This document shows positions 27,612-36,115 of a stretch of DNA of 64,000 nucleotides, piece by piece (the first letter of the stretch is position 1; every line of letters begins with the position of its first letter). The notes beneath the pieces were generated by a model. It did no database searches. It had not been told where the DNA came from and saw only the letters and a program-made list of their open reading frames with translations. This stretch comes from DAIOEK01 sp963721445 (GTDB lineage Bacteria > Chloroflexota > Anaerolineae > Anaerolineales > Anaerolineaceae). The translations under genes and the position numbers were made by a program. The stretch is from positions 124,001-188,000 of the forward strand of contig CAVRIZ010000008.1 of assembly GCA_963721445.1 (NCBI GenBank). Reading direction: 5' to 3'.

Positions 27612-27713
27612 ACAATCGAAAATAAATTTCTCCCCTACTAATTGAACGGATGAACAACCTCACCCGAGCAATTTCGTTAAGCTTGTATTTGCACTGGATT
27701 ATGAATTTACGGT

Positions 27714-28385
27714 TTATACCTTTTGTAACATCGAGAGTGAATCTGATTTGCTATGCGAATATACTCCCCGGTATTTGCCTGGCAATAGATCAGCTATCAA
27801 ACACATTACCTCATCGGTAATATTCTGCCTGACTTTTTTATCTTTGATATCCAATCTATCCGTCAGACGATACACTTCCCCAACCCGAATATGGAAATCT
27901 GTCCGAATAAATCGGTGCATATTATCCCAAACCAGTTCACCCCCATAAAATGCCAGTGGTTGGATGGGAGTTCGAGTCAATGCCGCCAACAAAGCAAACC
28001 CAGGCCTGCCATGCTGCAGCTTACCGGTCTTGGAACGGGTTCCTTCCGGGGCAACCACCAGAATCTGCTTTTGCCTGAGGGCTTCCCTTGCCTGTTGAAT
28101 GGCATTAAGATCGGCTTCGCCGCGTCGAATGGGAATGGCTTTCCAGGTGGAGAATAATGCACCCAGAAATGGATTATCCCAGGTTTCTTTTTTCACAAGC
28201 CCGGTAATGGGTCGGGGTAGCATATGAGTATACAAAAGAGGAGCATCGAGGAAATTTACATGATTGACCGCCAGGATCAGAGGCCCTTCCATAGGCACTT
28301 TCGATAGCTCAATATCATCCACCCGACAGATGGTCCGGGAGACTCCTCGAATGGCGAAATTGAGCATCCTGATTGCGATCGTCAT
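27714..28385 (-). CDS. 1-acyl-glycerol-3-phosphate acyltransferase-like (PlsC family)
   Basis: 223 residues. The HX4D catalytic box is NHVNFLDAPLL. Box II/III elements are AIPIRRGEAD and VVAPEGTRSKTGKLQHGRPGFALLA, followed by PIQPLAFYGGE. These are the standard four PlsC motifs, so an acyl-CoA or acyl-ACP dependent acylation of a lipid alcohol at the membrane is inferred. It starts nine bases after the lipid-kinase stop on the same strand, with no clear ribosome site of its own, suggesting coupled expression in a phospholipid or glycolipid pathway. Confidence 0.85.
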   Translation of the reverse strand: MTIAIRMLNFAIRGVSRTICRVDDIELSKVPMEGPLILAVNHVNFLDAPLLYTHMLPRPITGLVKKETWDNPFLGALFSTWKAIPIRRGEADLNAIQQAREALRQKQILVVAPEGTRSKTGKLQHGRPGFALLAALTRTPIQPLAFYGGELVWDNMHRFIRTDFHIRVGEVYRLTDRLDIKDKKVRQNITDEVMCLIADLLPGKYRGVYSHSKSDSLSMLQKV

Positions 28386-28394
28386 AGGCTTGTT

Positions 28395-29306
28395 TTAGCA
28401 AACCAGATCAAGGGCATGTGGAACCAATTCAACAATAACTTCCTTGCCGTTTGTACATATGGTCTCCCCATCAGCATGGGCGGGGATTGATCCTTTCAGT
28501 GCGGTAATTACCACTTTCTTACTCTGGAAAAACCGTACAGCCGAATGCCCTTCCTGAGAACCCTTCATGAACCTGGTTATTAATGGGAAAGTCTTCAACT
28601 TGGAAACCTGCGAAACACAGCAGAGATCAAATTGGGTATCATGAGGATCTCCATGAGGTGCCATAAAGAAACCACCACCCATCCGGATGCCATTCATAAT
28701 GGACACCATCAATGCTGACAAAGTGATGGTATCCTGATCCATCACCACTTTCAAGTGAGGTGTCTTGTAATAGATAAATATGGTTTTCAGCGCAGCGACT
28801 ATGTAAGATGTAAATCCTTTTAACCGCTTCATTTTTGCCGCTTCGAACCCTACAACAGCATCAAATCCAATTCCTACTCCATTCCCAAAATATCTTCCAT
28901 TCGGGAAATTATCTCCATATGCAATACCAAGGTCCACTTTCCGGGGTGCGGTGTTCATCAAGAAATGACAGGCTTCAACGACCTGGGTGGGGATACCCAT
29001 TGAATAGGCGAAGTCATTCCCGCGACCTACAGGTATTACTCCCATCACCGGAGTTTTTCCATCCCTATTTTTGACATTCATCAGACCATTGATAACCTCA
29101 TTTGAGGTTCCATCACCCCCGGCAGCAACTATCATATCGCTATTCTCGCATGCCTGTATAGCTAATTCAATCGCGTGACCGGGATATTCCGTTTGAATGA
29201 GAGAGTAATCGGCATGATGCTCGTCTAATATCATTTTTATGGTTGGAATGGAAGCGAGACCATTCCCTCTGCCGGATATTGGATTAAGTATGATCGTAGA
29301 ATGCAT
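28395..29306 (-). CDS. Diacylglycerol/lipid kinase family protein
   Basis: 303 residues from my chosen ATG (complement of 29304-29306), which follows TTGAGGTGACA and opens directly at the first strand (HSTIILNPISGRGNG). An in-frame ATG 57 bases upstream gives an unlikely extension. The nucleotide loop is MIVAAGGDGTSNEVINGL with VMGVIPVGRGNDFAYSMGIP. FGNGVGIGFDAVVGFEAAKMKRLKG and the C-terminal HADGE complete the DAGK_cat/YegS pattern. It phosphorylates a membrane lipid alcohol. It is paired with the PlsC-like acyltransferase gene downstream. Confidence 0.88.
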   Translation of the reverse strand: MHSTIILNPISGRGNGLASIPTIKMILDEHHADYSLIQTEYPGHAIELAIQACENSDMIVAAGGDGTSNEVINGLMNVKNRDGKTPVMGVIPVGRGNDFAYSMGIPTQVVEACHFLMNTAPRKVDLGIAYGDNFPNGRYFGNGVGIGFDAVVGFEAAKMKRLKGFTSYIVAALKTIFIYYKTPHLKVVMDQDTITLSALMVSIMNGIRMGGGFFMAPHGDPHDTQFDLCCVSQVSKLKTFPLITRFMKGSQEGHSAVRFFQSKKVVITALKGSIPAHADGETICTNGKEVIVELVPHALDLVC

Positions 29307-29394
29307 TGTCACCTCAAGATGAAGGAATGAGTTGATTGTAGTGGAGGGACAGGTGTGGGTCAAGTCTACCGATTTTGATTGGCACTAAATAACA

Positions 29395-29427
29395 AAACAG
29401 GGTTATGCTATCCACATAACCCTGTTT
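29395..29427 (-). terminator. Terminator of the sugar regulon (after transaldolase)
   Basis: A perfect 13-base stem, AAACAGGGTTATG (29395-29407) with CATAACCCTGTTT (29415-29427), and a 7-base loop. On the minus strand it is followed by TTGTTATTT. It lies 21 bases beyond the transaldolase stop. Confidence 0.85.
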
Positions 29428-29447
29428 AGGTAAATCAGAGGAATGAA

Positions 29448-30530
29448 TTACTTTTTATCAGGGTCTGGCAGCATAAAATCTCTGATCACACCGGTTAGCT
29501 CACGATACGAGGATATGAAAGCACGCATCGTCCTGACCGTAGGCCCAAATGTATCAAATTCTTCGACTGTCATCTTCCCGGGGATATAGGCGCGATCAAA
29601 ATCGGGAAATCGCGTGATCAGTTCTTCGATAATCTTCGTATCTACGGGTTCCGAAAATTTATCGATGATCGGGAAGTCGGATTGGTTGAATTTCTTTTGC
29701 CACCCATAAGGTATGGTCAGGACAATATCACCGCCGATGAGTTCGGTCCAGTGTAGATGATTCCTATAAGCCGCAGCCAATGGTCGGGTGCGATATCCTT
29801 TTTCTTTATAAATGGAATATGCTTTTTTCATACAAGCAATTCCCGCCCAATTTGCAATTCCAGGATTCGCCAGGGTCCCATCCCGCTTCATCAGTACTTG
29901 AATCCAGTCATCCATACGGCCGATCATTAAGGTGCAAACCGGGCTCATATCAGAGACGTTTTTTCCTTCCGCTTCTCTCCGTTTCAAGCCGCGTTCCACT
30001 GCTTCCGCTACAGCGATTGCCTGCGGAACACAAAAACTGACCGTGGCATTAATATTTACGCCATGATACGTCACCTCTTCCATGGCTTTTATGCCAACAC
30101 TGGTAGCGGGTAATTTGATCTGCATATTTGGAGCTAACTTGTGAAAATGTATCGCTTGTTCCACTAATGCATTTTCATCACGATATGCGACTGGATTTGT
30201 TTGAATGGATAATCTTCCTTTGTGCCCTTGTTCTCGTTCAAATACCGGATACAGGATGGCCGCTGCCTTTACTGCCATCTCTTCAATCAGTTTCCAGGTG
30301 ATTTGATCTTCTGACCAGGTTGGGTTGTATTTGATCAATTCAAAAATTCTATTTTTCCAAAGAGGCATTTCTTTTTTCAGGACATCCAATACGATGGTTG
30401 GATTACTGGTGGCACCGACTGCCCCATTCTCAACGGCATAGGTTAATTCTTCTATTGAACAAGAGTCATTCCAATAATCAGTTTTAGTTGTGGATGCCAT
30501 TTCGTGTAATGGACTTTTGTAGGTTGTCAT
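29448..30530 (-). CDS. Transaldolase family protein (360 aa)
   Basis: The transaldolase barrel is clear: ENGAVGATSNPTIVLDVLKK (substrate strand with SNPT), RLSIQTNPVAYRD, MQIKLPATSVGIKAMEE (Schiff-base Lys in IKLPAT), VNINATVSFCVPQAIAVAEAVERG and PVCTLMIGRMDDWIQVLMKRDG. It moves a dihydroxyacetone unit between sugars. At 360 residues with a divergent N- and C-terminus it is not one of the usual TalA/B or short TalC forms. Last gene of a minus-strand regulon with an isomerase and an aldehyde oxidoreductase; it may act on the imported sugar rather than in the pentose phosphate pathway (inference). Confidence 0.85.
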   Translation of the reverse strand: MTTYKSPLHEMASTTKTDYWNDSCSIEELTYAVENGAVGATSNPTIVLDVLKKEMPLWKNRIFELIKYNPTWSEDQITWKLIEEMAVKAAAILYPVFEREQGHKGRLSIQTNPVAYRDENALVEQAIHFHKLAPNMQIKLPATSVGIKAMEEVTYHGVNINATVSFCVPQAIAVAEAVERGLKRREAEGKNVSDMSPVCTLMIGRMDDWIQVLMKRDGTLANPGIANWAGIACMKKAYSIYKEKGYRTRPLAAAYRNHLHWTELIGGDIVLTIPYGWQKKFNQSDFPIIDKFSEPVDTKIIEELITRFPDFDRAYIPGKMTVEEFDTFGPTVRTMRAFISSYRELTGVIRDFMLPDPDKK

Positions 30531-30566
30531 GGTTTCCCTTCCTTGTAGATTAAGTTTGCAAATCGG

Positions 30567-30806
30567 TTATTTTCCACCACCGACAGGGGTAACGAGTATT
30601 AAGCATGCTCCGCTTTCAAGGCTGGTATCCAATGGGATAATCTGATCATTCACCGCTGCGGCTGCCAACTCTGCTTCAGTTGTACCAAAAAGATGTAACA
30701 AATCTCTCACGGTAGAGCCTTTCGGGACTTCACCAATCCACAATCCGGGAGTGTCAGGCTGAGAGAATCTCCGGAGAGTACCGTATAACTTCACCGTGAT
30801 TTGCAT
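30567..30806 (-). CDS. MoaD/ThiS-like small protein
   Basis: 79 residues with the beta-grasp pattern MQITVKLYGTLRRFSQ...PKGSTVRDLLHLFGTTEAELAAAAVNDQ...ACLILVTPVGGGK. Such proteins carry sulphur on a C-terminal Gly-Gly during pyranopterin synthesis. Here the reading ends GGGK, one residue beyond the diglycine, so processing or a changed role is possible. It starts one base after the stop of the aldehyde:ferredoxin oxidoreductase gene, the usual partner of such genes, and presumably serves its tungsten/molybdenum cofactor. Confidence 0.8.
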   Translation of the reverse strand: MQITVKLYGTLRRFSQPDTPGLWIGEVPKGSTVRDLLHLFGTTEAELAAAAVNDQIIPLDTSLESGACLILVTPVGGGK

Positions 30807-30807
30807 A

Positions 30808-32763
30808 TCATGGCTTTCCAGAGCTGATAGGCTCTGCTTTCATTAAATCACCTATCCAGCCGACACCCAATTCTTCCAGTTTCGCCTGAGTAGGCACGCC
30901 ATCAGAATCCCAACCCATCATTCCGTAATAAAGGTGTAGGGCAGCAGTAAATTGATCTTGATCGATTTTGTGACCTCTGAGAGCGCCAGCCCGCATGGGT
31001 TCAAAAAACCTTGGTGGAAGACTATCATCAGCCGGGGTAAAACCACGCATGACATTGAATGCGCGAGCCATTGTCACACCACGTTCACCCACTTTCATCA
31101 GGTCAAATAAGCTCGTCCACCAGCCAGTCACACACCCTACCGTTTCTGCCATTTTATTCAAACCGATCGCTCGAAATTCTGGAACGGCTGTGAAAATACA
31201 CCAATCGAGAACATCATGAAAACCCCAGATCTGCTGTAGATACACAAAAAGACGGACTTTAGTCGGGCTCAGGTCTTCTGCAGGAACTGGTTCAAACAGT
31301 CCGACAGGATCCAGATCTTCCAGATCCACCCAGTTGAATTCCTTGCTCTTATCCCCGGGCTTAATAAACCATGGATCGTGAGCTGCCTGAAGATGATCTC
31401 CACCGGTCGGCGATACAGCGTACCCCAACCCGACACCCCATTTCCCACGCGGTTCATGATTTGGCAATTCCTGACCTTTGACCTGAATTGCAAATGCTTC
31501 CGCGCCCTGGCCAATTTTCTTCGCCACCCTGAGGCTACCTTCTGCCAGAACATCGCCATATCCTCTTCGATATGTCAAATCTTCGATCAATTTCAAATAG
31601 GTGTGAGGATCATTCCATTTAAGCTCAACGCCACCTGTATCGTCCTTACCGATCATTCCGCGCTCGTATGCTTCTATCACCAGGGATAATGTCGCCCCGG
31701 TGGAAATCGTATCCAGTCCGAGTTTGTTACATAATTCATTCGTTGCTGCCACAGGGACGATATCATCGACCCCCAGGTTGGAACCTAGTAATCCGATACT
31801 CTCGTATTCAGGTCCACCATATTCGCGTGTCACTACAAAACCATCTTTTTCGCCTTCGACCGACCGTTTGCAGGAGACTGCACATGCAAAACAAGTCTCC
31901 GTCTTCCCATTTAATTCCCGTTTCATTGCTTCTCCGCTGATTGCTTCCGCATGAGCGAAGGAACCATCCTGAAAATTGTAGGTTGGAAGAATACCAGAGA
32001 TGCTCACAGGGACGATCCCTTTGGAAGTGCCTAATTCATGATGAAGACTGACAGCCGGATGGTCTTTTACACTTCGGGAGAACCAGGTCGCAATTTTCCC
32101 CAGTCCTTCAGGATCTGCAATATTCAATCGCCTGTTCGTACCCCTCACTACGATCGCACGCAGGTTTTTACTTCCCATTACTGCACCCAAACCACCCCGT
32201 CCGTGGAAATTTCGAAGATCTGCCATGACATTAGCGAACTTTACCAAATTCTCGCCGGCTGGACCACATTGGAGGACCCGATATTTCGTTCCGAAACGTC
32301 CCTGCAATTTCTGTTGAACTTCACCCGTGCATAATCCGCGATACTCTTCACAAGGGACGATCTTGATTTGATCATCTTCAATAAGAATGGTTACCAGTTC
32401 AGCCGATTTTCCTTCAATGATCAATCCATCATAGCCACAGAATTTGAACTCTGCTCCCCACCAGCCGCCGCATTGCGAATCTGCCAACCCACCCGTAAGG
32501 GGTGAGATAGCTGCCATTGTATGCCGACCTTGCCCTGATATTGGAGCGCCGGTTATTATGGATGTGCTGATTATGATCTTGTTCCCCTCATCAAACGGGT
32601 GCGTTCCCGGTGGGACTTCTTTCAAGAGGTAATAAAGTGCCATATTTCGACCGCCCATATAGCGGCGAAATATTCTCGGATCTACTTCATCCACAGAGGT
32701 CGAGCCGGATGTGATATTGATCCGCAGATATTTCCCCCAGAAGCCATGATATTTTTGTTCCAT
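30808..32763 (-). CDS. Aldehyde:ferredoxin oxidoreductase family (tungsten-type)
   Basis: 651 residues, the normal AOR length. The N-terminal domain shows GKYLRINITSG, RYMGGRNMALYYLLKE, GQGRHTMAAISPLTGGLADSQCGGWWGAEFKFCGYDGLIIEGKS, FANVMADLRNFHGRGGLGAVMGSKNLRAIVVRG. The [4Fe-4S] ligands are C291, C294 and C298 (CFACAVSC) plus C522 (DWCIFTAVPEF). The bis-pyranopterin contact region includes EYESIGLLGSNLGVDD. It oxidises an aldehyde to a carboxylate and reduces ferredoxin in the cytoplasm, and is normally oxygen-sensitive. Its position in a sugar-uptake regulon, with its own MoaD-like partner, suggests a sugar-derived aldehyde as substrate. Confidence 0.93.
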   Translation of the reverse strand: MEQKYHGFWGKYLRINITSGSTSVDEVDPRIFRRYMGGRNMALYYLLKEVPPGTHPFDEGNKIIISTSIITGAPISGQGRHTMAAISPLTGGLADSQCGGWWGAEFKFCGYDGLIIEGKSAELVTILIEDDQIKIVPCEEYRGLCTGEVQQKLQGRFGTKYRVLQCGPAGENLVKFANVMADLRNFHGRGGLGAVMGSKNLRAIVVRGTNRRLNIADPEGLGKIATWFSRSVKDHPAVSLHHELGTSKGIVPVSISGILPTYNFQDGSFAHAEAISGEAMKRELNGKTETCFACAVSCKRSVEGEKDGFVVTREYGGPEYESIGLLGSNLGVDDIVPVAATNELCNKLGLDTISTGATLSLVIEAYERGMIGKDDTGGVELKWNDPHTYLKLIEDLTYRRGYGDVLAEGSLRVAKKIGQGAEAFAIQVKGQELPNHEPRGKWGVGLGYAVSPTGGDHLQAAHDPWFIKPGDKSKEFNWVDLEDLDPVGLFEPVPAEDLSPTKVRLFVYLQQIWGFHDVLDWCIFTAVPEFRAIGLNKMAETVGCVTGWWTSLFDLMKVGERGVTMARAFNVMRGFTPADDSLPPRFFEPMRAGALRGHKIDQDQFTAALHLYYGMMGWDSDGVPTQAKLEELGVGWIGDLMKAEPISSGKP

Positions 32764-32775
32764 ATCATCCTCCGG

Positions 32776-34152
32776 TTAGTTAAACTTTTTCGACGGTATG
32801 TCCAGCAGATCACAGAAAATGGACAATTCTTCGATAATATCACCTTCGACCATATGAATATGGTTTGACGAATACTCGTTTAAAAATTCGCTTTCCAGGT
32901 TTGTCTTGATCAACCCTTTTGGAAACGCCGGAGTGATGGCGCTCAATTCACCATTATCTGGCTGAATGATCTCTCCCGGTATGATAGCCATCCAATATTC
33001 ACCGTTCAATCGGCAGAATCTCGCCAGTGTCACCTTTCTTGGAGTGGCAATAGCAGGTAATGCGCCGCCGCCTTCCTTTCCAAACACATGGGCTTCAATT
33101 GACATGGCTTGAAGGCCAGTCGGATCATCAAGAGTAGCACAGAAACAAGGTGGAATTGCACCGCAATTCGTTACAACCAGGTTCCCATCTTTTGGATTGA
33201 ACAACCGTAAATCCAATAATGCTGCAGGGGATCCGCTGATCAAGTGCATAACCTGCATCGTAAGCGCTGCATCCGCGTCTGATTCACAGGCATGTACCAT
33301 GACTTCTTTTGAACCAGAGGGATCAAGTGTACTGTTCATCAACATATGGGAAACACATTGGGAGACATAGCCATCACTCATTTCAGGCTGACACTTCACT
33401 CCGACAAAATCGAACTTTTTCTCCCTGGCAATTCGAATGGTTGCCAGGTAGCTACGCACTTGTTTCTCGAGTTTTTCAACCGTAAAGCGCTGATTATACG
33501 TGACCTGTTTCACCTGTTTCGTCAACCAATCGAAAATGGTTTTGACTTTATCCGGATCCATTCGTTCGGCTTGATTTTGAATCTCCAACTGGTCAACATA
33601 TTCAATGTTCAATCCAAATAGCTGTTGCCAAAGAACCGGGTCAGCACCCGCAGTAAAGATTCCTAGACTGGGACCACCAAAAAGTCCTAATGTTTGTCCC
33701 CGGAGATGAGAAACGGCACCAGCTGCCCGGATAAATGCCTGTATTCTTTTCATCCCTTCTTCGGTATGCTGATCGAATACACGAAAATGGGTGTATCCGA
33801 TCTGATCCAGTGATCCACCCGCTCCGAGTAGTCCGACCATGCTGGAGGTCTCTGGACGTTGGTTGCCAACTAAAATGGTGGGAAGTTTGGATAAATTTGC
33901 CAACTTCAAAGAAAAAATGGGATCCGCCCAAATTGGGAGGTGAATGATCAATGAATCCGCACGCCCTCTGGTTATTTGATCGAGAAATTCAGTGATCTGG
34001 TCATCGTTATGTATGATGCCCAATTCGATCACCGAATACTCCTCAGAGATCCATTGCATCGAATGGATTTCTTCATCGACCAATGGAGTACGGATTTCCC
34101 GAAAATCTTCACGACTATCGGATAAGTGTGCGAGTGCGACGGTTGTTTTCAT
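32776..34152 (-). CDS. L-fucose/L-arabinose isomerase-like protein
   Basis: 458 residues resembling the fucose isomerase-like superfamily: an N-terminal Rossmann-like half (LIIHLPIWADPIFSLKLANLSKLPTILVGNQ, SSMVGLLGAGGSLDQIGYTHFRVF) and a catalytic half with KKFDFVGVKCQPEMSDGY (Glu near the usual metal site), HACESDADAALTMQVMHLISG, LLDLRLF and VVTNCGAIPPCF. It presumably converts the imported aldose to a ketose using Mn2+. It lies between the transporter genes and the AOR gene with gaps of 5 and 12 bases, so it is within the operon. The exact sugar is unknown. Confidence 0.78.
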   Translation of the reverse strand: MKTTVALAHLSDSREDFREIRTPLVDEEIHSMQWISEEYSVIELGIIHNDDQITEFLDQITRGRADSLIIHLPIWADPIFSLKLANLSKLPTILVGNQRPETSSMVGLLGAGGSLDQIGYTHFRVFDQHTEEGMKRIQAFIRAAGAVSHLRGQTLGLFGGPSLGIFTAGADPVLWQQLFGLNIEYVDQLEIQNQAERMDPDKVKTIFDWLTKQVKQVTYNQRFTVEKLEKQVRSYLATIRIAREKKFDFVGVKCQPEMSDGYVSQCVSHMLMNSTLDPSGSKEVMVHACESDADAALTMQVMHLISGSPAALLDLRLFNPKDGNLVVTNCGAIPPCFCATLDDPTGLQAMSIEAHVFGKEGGGALPAIATPRKVTLARFCRLNGEYWMAIIPGEIIQPDNGELSAITPAFPKGLIKTNLESEFLNEYSSNHIHMVEGDIIEELSIFCDLLDIPSKKFN

Positions 34153-34157
34153 GCGGT

Positions 34158-35141
34158 TTATCCATTCTTTCGGTTACTGTTGAGATATACCGCAAGCAAG
34201 ATCACCAGACCTTTGACCGCGGGTTGTAATGTGGGTGGTACACCCAACAAATTCATAATGTTATTTAGAACTGAGAGGATGACAACACCCATCAATGTAC
34301 CCAGGATAGTGCCTAATCCCCCACTCAAGCTGGCGCCGCCTATGGAAACAGCAGCGATCGTATCCAATGCCAACCAGGTCCCTGCCTGTGGGTCTCCTAA
34401 TCCAACTCTTGCAACAAATAAAATGCCGCCTACCGCCGCCAGGCATGAGGCGATGATGTAAACAGCCATCTTGACTGTCTTAACCGGTATCCCCGAGATG
34501 AAAGCAGCCTTTTCGTTTCCTCCAACAGGAAAAATGAAATGCCCATGTCGTAATCGCAGATACAGAGCGGCAATTAAGAGAATAAAAACACAGATAAATA
34601 AAGGATATGGCACACCGTGCCAACTGTTCTTATAGAACTCTGTAAATGATGGCGGTATCTCCATTCCTGCGAGGCTTGTATATACAGTGCCACCACGGCT
34701 GCCACCCCAGTCACTCAGTAATTTGGAGACAGAATAACCAATTTGCATGGTGGCCAGGGTAACCACAAAAGCAGGAATGCGAATGTATGTGACCAGCGCC
34801 CCATTGACTACTCCAAAGATGATAGCCAAAATAATCGCCGCCACAAAGGAGCCAGGCAAACCATAGTGTTGAAAAAGCACTACCATAACACTGCTGGCAG
34901 CCATCACCGCCCCTACGCTCAAATCTATCCCACCGGTGGCAATGACCATAAACTGCCCAATGGCTACAATGATCAAGACCGAGTTCTGAAACACCAGATT
35001 TACAAGGTTATTCGGCTGCAGAAAGACTCCATTGGAAAAAACCGATGCCAGTATGATGAGTCCGACCAGAATGATCAACGTTTTAAGATTGGAACGGGAG
35101 TCGACTGTTAATTGAGATTGGTTAAAAGTGATTGATTTCAT
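34158..35141 (-). CDS. Sugar ABC transporter permease, RbsC-like (second)
   Basis: 327 residues from the ATG complementary to 35139-35141, behind AGGATCCGAT; codons further upstream would overlap the preceding permease gene and add a non-conserved leader. The BPD_transp_2 signatures are VIVAIGQFMVIATGGIDLSVGAVMAASSV, IRIPAFVVTLATMQIGYS, VGGNEKAAFISGIPVKTVKMAVYI and IAAVSIGGASLSGGLGTILGTLMGVVIL. About nine helices. It partners the RbsC-like gene immediately upstream, giving a heterodimeric channel for the ribose/galactose-type importer. Confidence 0.9.
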   Translation of the reverse strand: MKSITFNQSQLTVDSRSNLKTLIILVGLIILASVFSNGVFLQPNNLVNLVFQNSVLIIVAIGQFMVIATGGIDLSVGAVMAASSVMVVLFQHYGLPGSFVAAIILAIIFGVVNGALVTYIRIPAFVVTLATMQIGYSVSKLLSDWGGSRGGTVYTSLAGMEIPPSFTEFYKNSWHGVPYPLFICVFILLIAALYLRLRHGHFIFPVGGNEKAAFISGIPVKTVKMAVYIIASCLAAVGGILFVARVGLGDPQAGTWLALDTIAAVSIGGASLSGGLGTILGTLMGVVILSVLNNIMNLLGVPPTLQPAVKGLVILLAVYLNSNRKNG

Positions 35142-35149
35142 ATCGGATC

Positions 35150-36115
35150 CTATTGTTTCCCAATACCAGTTCGACGAAGCTGACCAAGTGCAACTGCCAG
35201 GAGGATTAATACTCCTTTGATAGTCCCCTGCCAATATGGAGTGATACCCAGTAAATTTAAGATGCTATTGATTACACCGAAGAGGATGACGCCAATGATG
35301 GTTCCTTTGACCGATCCGATCCCTCCGAATAAGCTTCCCCCACCAACGATCACAGCCGCGATGCTTTCAAATTCATAGCCATTCGCACCAATTGGGGATC
35401 CTGAGCTCAACCGCGCCGTCCATATCACCCCACCGATGGATGTTAATAGACCTGAGAGGGCGTAAACCAGCAGTTTTATCTTTCGGATGTCAATTCCCGA
35501 GAGACGGGCGCTCTCTTCGCTTCCTCCTATCGCATACACATACCTTCCCAACTTACGGTGACGAAGGAAATACCAAACTCCAAATGCCGCCAGTAATAAC
35601 AACATGGCTGATAATGGGAATCCCAGTAAATTCAGACGTCCAAATGTGAAGAATTCAGGAATATCGACTGAGACAGGCTTGGCGTCCGAGATCAGAAGTG
35701 CTAATCCTCGGGCAATCCCAAGCATACCCAAAGTGACCACGAATGGAGGAATTTTCGTGCGGGAGACGAGGAGACCATTCACCACCCCGAGGATGGTCGT
35801 GGCGATCATTCCACACAAAACAGCAGTGACGATCCCACTGTTTTTCATAATGACGGCCACCATTATGGAAGTGAAGGCAACCAGCGACCCCTGTGAGAGG
35901 TCAATTCCTGAGGTCAAGATGACCAACAACTGGCCTAGCGCTAAAAATCCGATGATTGCATACTGGAACAATATGGCTGACATGTTTTGACGCGAGAAAA
36001 AATTCGGAACGAAAAATACGCCCACGAAAATTAATACGATCAACGCCACCAGCGCGCTATTGGAGGTTATCCAGCGGAAAACTCCCAGGTTGGATGCTTT
36101 AGCGGATTGGTTCAT
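35150..36115 (-). CDS. Sugar ABC transporter permease, RbsC-like (first)
   Basis: 321 residues and about nine helices. The motifs are FLALGQLLVILTSGIDLSQGSLVAFTSI, TKIPPFVVTLGMLGIARGLALLISD, AIGGSEESARLSGIDIRKIKLLVYALSG and SIAAVIVGGGSLFGGIGSVKGTIIGVILFGVINS, all typical of RbsC/XylH permeases. It overlaps the ATPase gene by 17 bases and precedes the second permease by eight. It is clearly paralogous to that permease, so the pair probably arose by duplication. Confidence 0.9.
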   Translation of the reverse strand: MNQSAKASNLGVFRWITSNSALVALIVLIFVGVFFVPNFFSRQNMSAILFQYAIIGFLALGQLLVILTSGIDLSQGSLVAFTSIMVAVIMKNSGIVTAVLCGMIATTILGVVNGLLVSRTKIPPFVVTLGMLGIARGLALLISDAKPVSVDIPEFFTFGRLNLLGFPLSAMLLLLAAFGVWYFLRHRKLGRYVYAIGGSEESARLSGIDIRKIKLLVYALSGLLTSIGGVIWTARLSSGSPIGANGYEFESIAAVIVGGGSLFGGIGSVKGTIIGVILFGVINSILNLLGITPYWQGTIKGVLILLAVALGQLRRTGIGKQ

